From Pseudomonadota bacterium (GTDB lineage: Bacteria; Pseudomonadota; Alphaproteobacteria; SP197), in the NCBI GenBank assembly GCA_039028155.1, contig JBCCIS010000013.1, positions 40,942-104,941 on the forward strand: 64,000 bases of DNA, written 5' to 3'. The stretch's first letter is position 1, and every line of letters begins with the position of its first letter. The translations under genes and the position numbers were made by a program. Under the pieces are notes generated by a model. That model was not told the origin of the DNA and searched no databases. It saw only the letters and a program-made list of their open reading frames with translations. Positions 52,342 to 61,027 of the stretch are shown one piece after another.

Positions 52342-54282
52342 ATGCGCATCACCAACACCACGTTTCCGACTTCCCTCATTGCCTCACTCGCCATGGCGGT
52401 CGTGACGCAAACCGCCGCCAATGCCCAGGAGGTCGTCGACGACACGGTCGTCGTCTTGCCCGACATCGTCGTATCGGCAAGCCGGGTGCCGCTGCTGGCC
52501 GAGCAGGTCGGCAGCGCCGTCACCGTCATTACCGAAGAGGAACTTGAGGACCGCCAGATCCGCATCGTTTCCGATGTCCTGCGCGACGTGCCCGGGCTGG
52601 CCGTCAGCCGTACCGGACCGCAGGGCGCCTTCACACAAGTCAGGATACGCGGCGCGGAGGGCAATCAGACACTTGTTCTGATCGACGGCATCGAAGCCAA
52701 CAACCCCGCCGGCGGCTCGGAGTTCGACTTCGCCAACCTGCTGAACCTTGAGATCGAGCGCATCGAGGTCCTGCGCGGTCCCCAAAGCGCCCTTTACGGC
52801 AGCGATGCGATCGGCGGCGTCATCAACATCATCACCAAGAAACCCGATGATGGGCTGAGCGTCGTGACGCGCGGCGAACTCGGCTCGTTCGACACGCGCA
52901 ACGGCATGGTGTCGTTCAACTATGGCGCCGAGCAATTCTATGTCGGCGGCGCCTTCGAGCGCCTGATGGTTGACGAGCAGCACGTCGCCGACGAACGCAA
53001 CGGCAATCCGGAGCAGGACCCGTATCGCAACAACACCGGACGCTTCACGTTCGGCGTGCAGCCGACCCAAGAATTCTCAATCGACGCCACCGGTTGGATC
53101 ATCGACAGTCACCGCCACGGCGACGCCTCGGCGGTCGTCGTCGGCGCGGTCGATGACTTTTCGACCAGCAAGTCGATCCAGCGTTACGGCCGGGCCAGCG
53201 CGTCGCTCGACCTGTTTGATGGTCTATGGGCTAACGAGGTCGGCATCGCGCGGACCGACGTCGACACGGATTTCCTTAACGCTGCTGGCATTGAGACATT
53301 CACCTCCGAAGGCACGATCAACAAGATCGACTACCAGAGCGATGTAACCTTCGGCGAAGAAGGTGTAGCCGAGCACGGCCTGTCGTTCCTGGCTGAGCGG
53401 ACCACCGAGAGCCAGTTCACCAGCAGCGCTTTCTCCGGTCCCAACGACAAATCAATCACAAACTACAGTTATGCGGGCGAGTACCGCGGCGCCTACCAGG
53501 ACCAGTTCTTCGTGTCCGCCGGTCTGCGCTATGACGACAACGATCCATTGTTCGACAACGAGGTGACATGGCGACTGACGGGCGCCTGGCTCAGCCCCGA
53601 ATGGGGCACGCGGCCCCACGCCAGCGTCGGCACCGGCGTCAAGAACCCCACTCTGTTCGAACTGTTCGGATCGACGCCGACGTTCACCGGCAATCCCAAC
53701 CTGCAGCCCGAAAGCAGCATCGGCTGGGACGTCGGCATCGAGCAGCCGTTCTGGGATGACCGTCTCGTCGTCGACGTGACTTACTTCAACAACCGGATCG
53801 AGGATCTGATCCAGGGCGGCGGCAATACCGCGGTCAATTTGCCGGGCACCAGCAAGATCCAAGGCGTCGAGGTGTCGGCGACGGCTGTCGTCATGGAGGG
53901 CCTGTCGGTGACCGGCGCCTACACCTATACCGACGGTAAGGATGCCAACGGCGCCGAGCTGGTGCGCCGGCCCATGCACATCGCCAGTGTGGTGACGAAC
54001 TACAACTTCGACGTCGCGGACATGCCGGCCAATCTGAACCTGGCGGTCCGCTATACCGGGGCGCAGGACGATATCGTCTTTCTGTCCTTCTTTCCCAGTC
54101 AGACGCGGATTGAACGCCTGGGTTCCTTTACCCTGGTCAACCTGGGCGGCTCGCTTGAGGTCGCGGACGGCGTTGAGATCTATGCCCGCGGCGAAAACCT
54201 ATTGGATGAGCAGTATCAGGAGGTCTTCGGCTTTGGCACACCAGGCATCGCAGGCTATGCCGGCCTGCGTCTGGCCTTCTGA
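52342..54282 (+). CDS. btuB: TonB-dependent outer-membrane receptor, BtuB-like (cobalamin)
   Basis: A 646-residue receptor. After a signal peptide (SLIASLAMAVVTQTAANA) the TonB-box-like VVVLPDIVVSASR precedes the plug domain (VLRDVPGLAVSRTGPQGAFTQVRIRG, IERIEVLRGPQSALYGSDAIGGVINI), then a 22-strand barrel ending in AGYAGLRLAF with the terminal phenylalanine. It is directly under the cobalamin riboswitch and beside the B12 ABC genes, so cobalamin or a cobamide is the likely ligand. The ATG at 52342 is the start; the frame opens earlier at 52246. Confidence 0.92.
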   Translation: MRITNTTFPTSLIASLAMAVVTQTAANAQEVVDDTVVVLPDIVVSASRVPLLAEQVGSAVTVITEEELEDRQIRIVSDVLRDVPGLAVSRTGPQGAFTQVRIRGAEGNQTLVLIDGIEANNPAGGSEFDFANLLNLEIERIEVLRGPQSALYGSDAIGGVINIITKKPDDGLSVVTRGELGSFDTRNGMVSFNYGAEQFYVGGAFERLMVDEQHVADERNGNPEQDPYRNNTGRFTFGVQPTQEFSIDATGWIIDSHRHGDASAVVVGAVDDFSTSKSIQRYGRASASLDLFDGLWANEVGIARTDVDTDFLNAAGIETFTSEGTINKIDYQSDVTFGEEGVAEHGLSFLAERTTESQFTSSAFSGPNDKSITNYSYAGEYRGAYQDQFFVSAGLRYDDNDPLFDNEVTWRLTGAWLSPEWGTRPHASVGTGVKNPTLFELFGSTPTFTGNPNLQPESSIGWDVGIEQPFWDDRLVVDVTYFNNRIEDLIQGGGNTAVNLPGTSKIQGVEVSATAVVMEGLSVTGAYTYTDGKDANGAELVRRPMHIASVVTNYNFDVADMPANLNLAVRYTGAQDDIVFLSFFPSQTRIERLGSFTLVNLGGSLEVADGVEIYARGENLLDEQYQEVFGFGTPGIAGYAGLRLAF

Positions 54283-54326
54283 CCATGCGCCGACGGCCGC
54301 GGCATCGATCGGATCAAGGCAGCGGG

Positions 54327-55157
54327 ATGACCATCATCCCGCTGCTGCTGTTCGCCGTCTGCGTGTTTCTCAAAACCGGTGCGTATGCGAACGAGGCGCC
54401 TCAGCGCATCGTCTCGATGAACGTCTGTACCGATCAGCTGGTGATGATGCTGGCCGAGCGCGATCGGATCGCCTCGGTGAGTTATCTGGCGACCAATCCC
54501 TCGGTCTCGTCCATGGTTCACGAAGCGGCCGGCCTGCACCAGAACCATGGACTGGCCGAGGAAATCTTCCTGCTCGATCCCGACCTTGTCATCGCCGGCA
54601 CCTTCACGACACGGCCGACGGTTGCCCTGCTGCAACGGCTGGGGCGGCCGGTTCTCGACGTACCGCCGGCCAACAGTGTCGAGGACATCATCGCCAACAT
54701 CCGCCTTATCGCGGGCGCGATTGGCGCGGAGGAAAAGGGCGAGGCGCTGATCGCCGATTTCGAGGACGGTTTGGCGGCGCTCGACGGCGGCCCGGGCGAC
54801 GGCATGCCGGCGGTCGCCTATTGGTCGAACGGCTTCACCAGCGGCGGCGGCACGCTGGCCGCCGATATCATGACGCGGGCCGGCCTGACCAACCTGGCCG
54901 CCGAACGCGGCCTGACCGGCACTGGCCAGATGCCGCTTGAGGCCCTGGTCTCCAGCGACCCGCGACTGCTTGTGCTGGGTCCACGCTATGAGGGCGACGC
55001 GCTGGCCCACCAGATACTGGACCACCCGGCGCTTCAGGCCTGGGCGACCTCCAGGCACGTCGTCACCATCGAAGATGCCGCGTGGGTGTGCGGCACGCCG
55101 CTGGTGCTGAAGGCCGTCGCGGGCCTCGTCCAGGCGCGCCGGTCGCTTGCCCCATGA
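54327..55157 (+). CDS. btuF: periplasmic cobalamin-binding protein, BtuF-like
   Basis: A 276-residue substrate-binding protein of the class III (iron/B12) fold: signal peptide IIPLLLFAVCVFLKTGAYA, then PQRIVSMNVCTDQLVMMLAERDRIASVSYLA and the second lobe. It would hand cobalamin from the receptor to the permease. A more upstream ATG at 54285, three bases after the btuB stop, is in frame; the ATG at 54327 has AAGG seven bases upstream and fits the signal peptide better. The stop overlaps the permease start. Confidence 0.87.
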   Translation: MTIIPLLLFAVCVFLKTGAYANEAPQRIVSMNVCTDQLVMMLAERDRIASVSYLATNPSVSSMVHEAAGLHQNHGLAEEIFLLDPDLVIAGTFTTRPTVALLQRLGRPVLDVPPANSVEDIIANIRLIAGAIGAEEKGEALIADFEDGLAALDGGPGDGMPAVAYWSNGFTSGGGTLAADIMTRAGLTNLAAERGLTGTGQMPLEALVSSDPRLLVLGPRYEGDALAHQILDHPALQAWATSRHVVTIEDAAWVCGTPLVLKAVAGLVQARRSLAP

Positions 55158-56149
55158 CCGCGCGCGCCGGTCTCACCGAACTCGCTCTGCTGATCCTGGT
55201 CGCGGCGCTTTTTGTTGTCTCGCTTTTGGTCGGGCCGGCGGCTATCGGTCTGGGCGCGACCCTTGACGCGCTGATCGGCGGCGACGTTGAAACGACCGGC
55301 CTCATCGTCCGCGAGATCCGTCTACCGCGCGCGATCCTGGCGACCATGCTGGGGGCGACACTGGGCCTTTCCGGCGCGGTACTGCAGGGTTATCTGCGCA
55401 ACCCGCTGGCCGAGCCCGGCGTGGTCGGCGTGACCGCGTCGGCGGCGCTCGGCGCCGTCGTAGCCTTCTACTTCGGGCTCTCCGCGATGTTCGCCCTGGC
55501 CCTGCCGTTGGGCGGCATTGCCGGCGCGCTGATCGGCGTCATCATCATTCAGGGACTGACCGGGCGCCATGCCGGCACGCTGACCGTGATCCTGGCCGGC
55601 GTCGCCATTACCAGCCTGGCCGGCGCGCTGACCGCGCTGGCGCTTAACCTGGCGCCCAATCCCTTCGCGGCCATGGAGATCATGTTCTGGCTGATGGGCT
55701 CGCTGGCCGACCGCAGCATGGATCACGTCTGGCTTATCCTGCCGTTCCTGGTTCTCGGCTGGATCATGCTGCTGATCCTCGCCAAGCCGCTCGACGCGCT
55801 TACCCTGGGCGAAGAGACGGCGGCGAGCCTGGGCGTCAACCTGATCAACCTGCGCCGCCTGGCTATCGTCGGGACCGCGCGTTCGGTTGGCGCGGTCACG
55901 GCGGTCGCCGGCGCCGTCGGTTTTGTCGGCCTGGTCGTGCCGCATCTTCTGCGCCCGCTCGTCGGTCACCGGCCCGGCCGTCTGCTTTTAGCCAGCATGC
56001 TCGGCGGCGCGGCGCTGGTGAACGCCGCCGACATTGCGGTCCGCGTCATCGTGCCCGAACGGGATCTGAAGCTTGGCGTCGTCACGGCCCTGATCGGCGC
56101 GCCGTTCTTCTTCTGGCTGCTGCTGAAAAGCCGGCGGGCCGGCACATGA
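55154..56149 (+). CDS. btuC: cobalamin ABC transporter permease (FecCD/BtuC family)
   Basis: A 331-residue inner-membrane permease with about ten spans. The FecCD family marks are VREIRLPRAILATMLGATLGLSGAVLQGYLRNPLAEPGVVGV and VGAVTAVAGAVGFVGLVVPHLLRPLVGHRPGRLL. The ATG at 55154 overlaps the stop of the binding-protein gene (ATGA). The location fixes cobalamin as the likely substrate; on sequence alone siderophores would also be possible. Confidence 0.9.
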   Translation: MTARAGLTELALLILVAALFVVSLLVGPAAIGLGATLDALIGGDVETTGLIVREIRLPRAILATMLGATLGLSGAVLQGYLRNPLAEPGVVGVTASAALGAVVAFYFGLSAMFALALPLGGIAGALIGVIIIQGLTGRHAGTLTVILAGVAITSLAGALTALALNLAPNPFAAMEIMFWLMGSLADRSMDHVWLILPFLVLGWIMLLILAKPLDALTLGEETAASLGVNLINLRRLAIVGTARSVGAVTAVAGAVGFVGLVVPHLLRPLVGHRPGRLLLASMLGGAALVNAADIAVRVIVPERDLKLGVVTALIGAPFFFWLLLKSRRAGT

Positions 56150-56928
56150 CGCGCCTCACTGCCGACAAGGTCTCCATCACGCTGGGCGGACAGCTCATCG
56201 TCGACCGGGCGGATGCGGTCGTTGGGCCATCCTGTGTCACCGGCATCATCGGTCCCAACGGCGCCGGCAAGACGACCCTGTTGCGCGCCCTGTGCGGCCT
56301 TCAAACGGTCGACAGCGGCGCGATCGCCGTCGACGGCGCGCCATTGGGCGGCATCAGCGCGGGCGAACGGGCGCGCCGCATCGCCTATCTGGCGCAGGAC
56401 CGTGTGGTCGTCTGGGCCATGCCCGTCGCCGCCGTGGTCGCGTTGGGCCGCCTGCCCCACGGCGAGACAGGCCTGCTGACACCACAAGGCCGCGACGTCG
56501 TCGACGACGTCATGGAACGCTGCGACCTCGCGGACCTCGCCGACCGGCGGGTCACGACGCTATCCGGCGGCGAACGCGCCCGTGTCGTCATCGCCCGGGC
56601 GCTCGCGGTTCAGGCACCGGTGCTGCTGACCGATGAGCCGATCGCCGGTCTTGATCCCGCCCACGCCCTGGACGTCATGGCGTTGCTGCGCCGCGAGGCG
56701 GCGCGCGGTGTCGCGGTGGCGGTGGTACTGCATGACCTTACGCTCGCGGCGCGCTTCTGCGATCGCCTGGTGTTGATGGCCGGCGGCAGCGTGGTCGGCG
56801 ACGGCCCGCCGGCGGCGACGCTGACCGATGCCGCGCTGCGCGAGCACTACGGGATCGTGGCGCATCGCGACCATGTCGGCGACGCGCCCGTCATCGTCCC
56901 GATGGCGCGGGTGCCTCAGGACCCATGA
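56146..56928 (+). CDS. btuD: cobalamin ABC transporter ATP-binding protein (BtuD/FecE family)
   Basis: A 260-residue ATPase with Walker A GPNGAGKTT, signature LSGGERARVVIA, and Walker B LLTDEPIAGLD, and the switch histidine in VVLHDLTLA. It overlaps the permease gene by four bases and the TonB gene by four bases, so the translation of all three is coupled. Confidence 0.92.
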   Translation: MTRLTADKVSITLGGQLIVDRADAVVGPSCVTGIIGPNGAGKTTLLRALCGLQTVDSGAIAVDGAPLGGISAGERARRIAYLAQDRVVVWAMPVAAVVALGRLPHGETGLLTPQGRDVVDDVMERCDLADLADRRVTTLSGGERARVVIARALAVQAPVLLTDEPIAGLDPAHALDVMALLRREAARGVAVAVVLHDLTLAARFCDRLVLMAGGSVVGDGPPAATLTDAALREHYGIVAHRDHVGDAPVIVPMARVPQDP

Positions 56929-57884
56929 CCACGCTTGACATGACCTTCGCACCGTTACGGCCCGCGCATCTGCGCGCGCCGTGGCCTGGCACCGGCATGG
57001 TGCTGGCGGCTGCCTTGCACTTGGCCGTGCTCGGTGCCGTACTGGCCGAACTTCGCGCGCCACCGATACCGGAGTTTCCGATCACCGTCGACATTGTGGC
57101 CGACGGCGCGTTACCGGCGACCGGCGGTCCGGACACACAGGCGAACGATGAGACGCCATCGTTGACCCCGACCCATCGTCTTGCCGGGATGGCGACAGAC
57201 GGGGCGCAAGCCAACGATCTCCCGCTAACGGCTGTCGACGCGCCGTCAGCCGACACCGCCGAACCGGAGATACACGAAAGCCTGGTCACGACACGCGATC
57301 CCGTCCCAGAAGATACGTTGGTCCCGACGGATGCGGCTTCATTGCCGGTGACGGCCTTTCTGCCGGATCTCGTCCCACAGACCAAGGCTGCTGCCATCAG
57401 CGACGCCGCGCCGGTCCCGCCCCTTCCGGTGTCCAAGCCTTATACGGCTGAAAGCGCGTTTGACGACGTGGTGCCGGCGCCGACGCAGATCTCGGCGCCC
57501 GCCGCCATCGGCCGTACAGCCACAGCCGCCACGAACGCGACCGTGCCGGCGTCGGCGGTCACGGGAAGCATTGAGGATGGCCCAGGCGGATCAGGCGCCG
57601 CCACCGCACCGGACTTTTCGGACGGCACGCTCGGCAACAAGGCGCCCGACTATCCCTATCAGGCGAGACGCCTGGGTCAGGAGGGGCGCGTTGTCCTTCT
57701 CGTTGCGGTCAGCGCCTACGGAGAGGTACAAGCCATCGAGATCAGCTCTTCGAGCGGCCACCGTCTGCTGGACGAGGCCGCGCACGATGCGGTCGCCGAG
57801 TGGCGCTTTCATCCGGCGCATATCGACGGCCATCCAATGACCGGATCCGTGATGGTGCCGATCCACTTCGACCTCGACGACTAG
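56925..57884 (+). CDS. tonB: TonB-family energy transducer
   Basis: A 319-residue protein: one N-terminal anchor (MVLAAALHLAVLGAVLAEL), a long Ala/Thr/Asp/Pro-rich periplasmic linker without the usual Glu-Pro/Lys-Pro repeats, and a C-terminal TonB domain (YPYQARRLGQEGRVVLLVAV ... AVAEWRFHPA). It would energise the BtuB-type receptor encoded in the same operon. No exbB or exbD is present, so it must share those of the host. The start overlaps the ATPase gene (ATGA). Confidence 0.88.
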   Translation: MTTLDMTFAPLRPAHLRAPWPGTGMVLAAALHLAVLGAVLAELRAPPIPEFPITVDIVADGALPATGGPDTQANDETPSLTPTHRLAGMATDGAQANDLPLTAVDAPSADTAEPEIHESLVTTRDPVPEDTLVPTDAASLPVTAFLPDLVPQTKAAAISDAAPVPPLPVSKPYTAESAFDDVVPAPTQISAPAAIGRTATAATNATVPASAVTGSIEDGPGGSGAATAPDFSDGTLGNKAPDYPYQARRLGQEGRVVLLVAVSAYGEVQAIEISSSSGHRLLDEAAHDAVAEWRFHPAHIDGHPMTGSVMVPIHFDLDD

Positions 57885-57895
57885 GAGACGTATCG

Positions 57896-58876
57896 ATGAC
57901 GCAGTTGGACGTGTTCGATGTTGTGCAGCGTCGTTTGCAAGACCCGATGACTGGCTTCAGCGTCGGGTCCTTTGGCGCCATCGCCGAGTTTCATCGCCGC
58001 CCCGACGAACCGGCCGAGATCGACGGGCTGACCGCCGTGACCGAACGCGGCGCGATCCGCGTGGAACCCGATCAACCGGCGCGCGCGCTCGCCTATGAAA
58101 CACTGTCCGGTCGCCCCGGCCGGTGGAGCCACGGTGTCGTCGTCTGTTTGCCGACGGATAAGGCACGCTGCCACAAACGCGCTGTCATCACCGAACTCGG
58201 CCCCGACCGCGGCGCCATCCGTCCGCGCGACCGCGACGCCGTGCTGTTCGACATGGGCCTTGCCGGCGACAACGTCGACTTCTGCGTGCGCACCGACGAT
58301 CCGTCGCTTATCCAAGTCCTGCGCGACGAAACCGGCCGGTCCGTTCTGGATCAGAGTTCGCCCGCGATGGCCGCGATCCTCGACGCCAATCCCCACCGCG
58401 TTGCCATCGGCCGGCTTGGCCGTGCCGAGGTCTATCAGCCGATCGGCCGCGATGTGACGCCTGAAGGCCCGCATACCCACGTTCTGCCGCGCTTGCTCGC
58501 CAGCGGTCGCACCCATTCGGCCAACGTCCCGGTACCGGAAGGGTGGATGCCCTGCGTTGCCATGTATCCGCCGAGTCCGATCGCTACGCCACTGGGTGAG
58601 CCAAAGCCGTGGGACGGCGCGGCGGCGGAGGACTTCAACGCACTGCTGGATGCGTGGGGCGACCCCGATGTTGTCGCCGAAAAGGCTCGGTTGATGGCCG
58701 CCGTCTCCGGTAGCGCCAGCCCCGCGTGCTACGAACCCGCGCCTTCACGGTCGACGCGCGCGGCAACGCGCGTTGCGTTGCGCCAGATGCAGCATCGCAG
58801 CCCCTTGCCGGCCGGCCTCGACGCGTGGCTCGCCCGGTTCGACCACGCGCCTGTCGACGACGCGGACGAGGGTTAG
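57896..58876 (+). CDS. uncharacterised protein encoded at the end of the cobalamin uptake operon
   Basis: A 326-residue cytoplasmic protein with no signal peptide or membrane span. Strong coding character and a GGAG eight bases before the ATG at 57896 support it. The first half alternates acidic and hydrophobic residues (GRWSHGVVVCLPTDKARCHKRAVITELGPDRGAIRPRDRDAVLFDMGL); the second half has the His-rich GPHTHVLPRLLASGRTHSANVPVPEGWMPCVAMYPPSP, which could bind a metal or the corrin. I do not recognise a characterised family. It is 12 bases after tonB, so its expression should follow the riboswitch. Confidence 0.8.
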   Translation: MTQLDVFDVVQRRLQDPMTGFSVGSFGAIAEFHRRPDEPAEIDGLTAVTERGAIRVEPDQPARALAYETLSGRPGRWSHGVVVCLPTDKARCHKRAVITELGPDRGAIRPRDRDAVLFDMGLAGDNVDFCVRTDDPSLIQVLRDETGRSVLDQSSPAMAAILDANPHRVAIGRLGRAEVYQPIGRDVTPEGPHTHVLPRLLASGRTHSANVPVPEGWMPCVAMYPPSPIATPLGEPKPWDGAAAEDFNALLDAWGDPDVVAEKARLMAAVSGSASPACYEPAPSRSTRAATRVALRQMQHRSPLPAGLDAWLARFDHAPVDDADEG

Positions 58877-58942
58877 CCCGCCGAACTCAATCCACGCGCA
58901 ATCCGGGGATAGAGCAGCGTCACTTGCTTTAGTGCTTGCCCG

Positions 58943-59340
58943 TCAGCAGGATGTCGGTAGCGTCACGCGTGGCGACGTTTGAGCGCGCATGTCTTCGGGC
59001 TCAAGGTTGTGCAGTTTGGTCTGGCCGGTACAGAGCGCCATCGACGAGACCTCGCCGCAACTCGCTTTGACGATGTCGGCCACAGCGTCCTCTCGTTCCT
59101 CGACGCTACGGTCTGGCGGTAGACGCAGGTCCTGGCTGTTGAACAATGTACCGCCAATGGCGGGTACAGTCGGCAAGCCTAGCACGCGGCCTTTCGGCCC
59201 GGCGCGACGATCTTGGACGTGTCAAAGCTCGAACGGACGTTGCCGAAGTAGACGATATCGACTTTCTCTTCCCGGTTCAGGCGGCGCCGAGCGCCGATAG
59301 CGCGGTCCAGAACCGCCATTTTCGGTGCACCAGCCAGCTC
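58943..59340 (-). pseudogene. remnant of an FMN-dependent glutamate synthase-like protein
   Basis: Read on the minus strand from about 59340, the frame gives MAVLDRAIGARRRLNREEKV, then DIVYFGNVRSSFDTSKIVAPG, then a stop near 59187; after a one-base shift the frame continues with IGGTLFNSQDLRLPPDRSVE and TGQTKLHNLEPEDMRA to a stop at 58943. The glycine-rich FMN-barrel part and the HNLEPEDM motif resemble the C-terminal half of GltB-like FMN proteins such as the methylamine-glutamate N-methyltransferase subunit. The N-terminal part is missing and frames are broken, so it is a pseudogene. The family call is by eye. Confidence 0.5.
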
Positions 59341-59674
59341 GGCTCAGTACTGGCCGAGACGGCTGGTGCGATCCGACAAGAGTATCCAAACATCGTTATC
59401 AAGGACGCTGGGTATGGCCGCTTGTATTCTCCATGTTGCAGATTGGGCAGCGATCCTAGATTTCGCAAAGCCATGGAGAACAGACATTGTGTTCCACGAT
59501 GTCTTATGTCCGCTTTTGGTATTTGGTGGACATATCGATCGACATTGCCGATTTCCGTACTCTAGCGTTGAGTGGATTTTAAACCATCACGGATGGCCCT
59601 TCAGTTGGGCATGGAACGAGAAAGAGGTGCCAGTGTCGCGAGACTTTTACAGCGCTCGACAGCTCGTCCTCACT

Positions 59675-59692
59675 GTTGCCAGATATTGCCAG
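59675..59692 (-). repeat. 18-bp terminal motif of the element, right copy (inverted)
   Basis: GTTGCCAGATATTGCCAG is the exact reverse complement of the left motif at 51375-51392. It lies 116 bases inside the right 51-bp repeat. Confidence 0.6.
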
Positions 59693-59807
59693 ATTGAACC
59701 CCAAACCACCCACAAACCAACCACATACGAAGAAAGATCCGGTTGATGCACGGAAGCCAAGTAGTTGAATTGTAGAAGGTTTTGGGAGAGGGGGCGGAAC
59801 GCCCCTT

Positions 59808-59858
59808 TACGTTGACATCGTAGGGGTCCCTGGTTCAATCCCAGGTGCGCCCACCACC
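59808..59858 (+). other. right attachment site (attR-like), copy of the tRNA-Val 3' end
   Basis: Fifty-one bases identical to 51255-51305: anticodon half, T arm, acceptor 3' strand, CCA and four more bases. The 5' half of a tRNA is absent upstream, so this is not a second gene but the repeat made by integration. The sequence at 59890-59911 (GGGGTCCCTGG ... GCCCACC) looks like a further, decayed copy. Confidence 0.88.
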
Positions 59859-59983
59859 CAAGGCCTTTCCAAACATTGATGGTGACAAAGGGGTCCCTGG
59901 CTCGGCCCACCCTTTCATGCGCACTGCCATCCCACGAGGCGCTAGACAGCACTTAGAAAACCGATCGCAAAGAGGTTGACCCA

Positions 59984-60907
59984 TCATCTTGTTGAATCAG
60001 GCGTTTTTTCAGCGAGTGCCTCAACCGCCTGAAGTTTCTGAACGATGAAATCCGTGAACGCGCGTACTCGCGCTGGTGGCGTGCGTGAGGGTGAGCGGAC
60101 TGCGTAGATTCCCCATTCTGGTAGAACAGTGTAGTTGGGGAGAATGGCAATTAGCTCGCCAGATTCGAGATGCTCCGCGATCTCCCATCTGCACTTACGA
60201 CCAATCCCAACACCTGACAGCGCGGCCTCTGTCACGGCTTCGGCAAGATTTGTAGCAAAGTTCCCGGTCACCTTGACGTCTTCGACCACGCCACTAGGGC
60301 CGCGCATTGTCCAAGTGCGTACATCAGAGCGAATCAGGCAGTTATGTGTCTTCAAGTCGGCAATCGTTCTTGGAGTGCCGAATTGCTCGATGTAGGAGGG
60401 TGCCGCAACGACGATACGGGCGCTATCTCCGATACGCCGGGCCTTTAGCGTCGATGGTGATAAATCGCCAAGCCGTATGGCTAGATCGAAGCCATTCTGG
60501 ACGATGTCAAAGGCTGTATCGCTTAGATGCAGCTGAATCGACAGTCTTGGATACAGCTCTAAAAACTCGGCGACGTATGGGGCTAGGAACTTGCGTCCGA
60601 ACGACGCTGAGCTAGCAACGCGCAGGTCGCCGCTAACGGCGGCCGGATCGCTTTGCAAATCCGAGAACACCTCGTCGATATCTTCCAAGATGCGTTTTGC
60701 GTGGGCGAGGAACACCTCGCCATCGACCGAAAGAGATACTGACCTAGTTGTTCTGTGAAGGAGTTGGGAGCCGACCGCGGTCTCAAGCTCCTGGATCCGC
60801 TGGGTTGCAGCGGTCCGCGACAGACCCAGCTCAGCGCCTGCCTTGCCGATCGCTCCGAGCGTAGCGACACGAACAAACAACTCCAAGGATTTCGGGTCCA
60901 GACTCAT
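59984..60907 (-). CDS. LysR-family transcriptional regulator (CrgA-like)
   Basis: A 307-residue LysR protein: w[42 protein letters not shown] and a substrate-binding domain with [24 protein letters not shown]. It is divergent from the DUF4437 cupin gene at 61028, so it probably controls it. Base composition here appears less GC-rich than in the rest of the window, consistent with acquisition. Confidence 0.9.
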   Translation of the reverse strand: MSLDPKSLELFVRVATLGAIGKAGAELGLSRTAATQRIQELETAVGSQLLHRTTRSVSLSVDGEVFLAHAKRILEDIDEVFSDLQSDPAAVSGDLRVASSASFGRKFLAPYVAEFLELYPRLSIQLHLSDTAFDIVQNGFDLAIRLGDLSPSTLKARRIGDSARIVVAAPSYIEQFGTPRTIADLKTHNCLIRSDVRTWTMRGPSGVVEDVKVTGNFATNLAEAVTEAALSGVGIGRKCRWEIAEHLESGELIAILPNYTVLPEWGIYAVRSPSRTPPARVRAFTDFIVQKLQAVEALAEKTPDSTR

Positions 60908-61027
60908 TGTCCTCTGATAGCGGATAGTGTTTCCGGAATGAAGCCGATTGTATCGAAACTCTGGTGCCTAAATGTGGTTAACAGCACAAGCATCAATCGA
61001 CGCACTCAGATGGGCACAGTCGACACT

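Larger units (their letters stand above)
58877..59807. other. right end of the tRNA-Val element without an intact gene
   Basis: Besides the pseudogene fragment at 58943-59340, this stretch holds only short open frames without recognised domains. A small GGGGCG-GAA-CGCCCC hairpin (59791-59805) touches the right attachment repeat. The inverted 18-base motif is at 59675-59692. Confidence 0.55.

Noticed and set aside
59808..59858. A second tRNA-Val gene
   Set aside because: Only the 3' half is present; no D arm or 5' acceptor strand precedes it, so it is an attachment-site copy.
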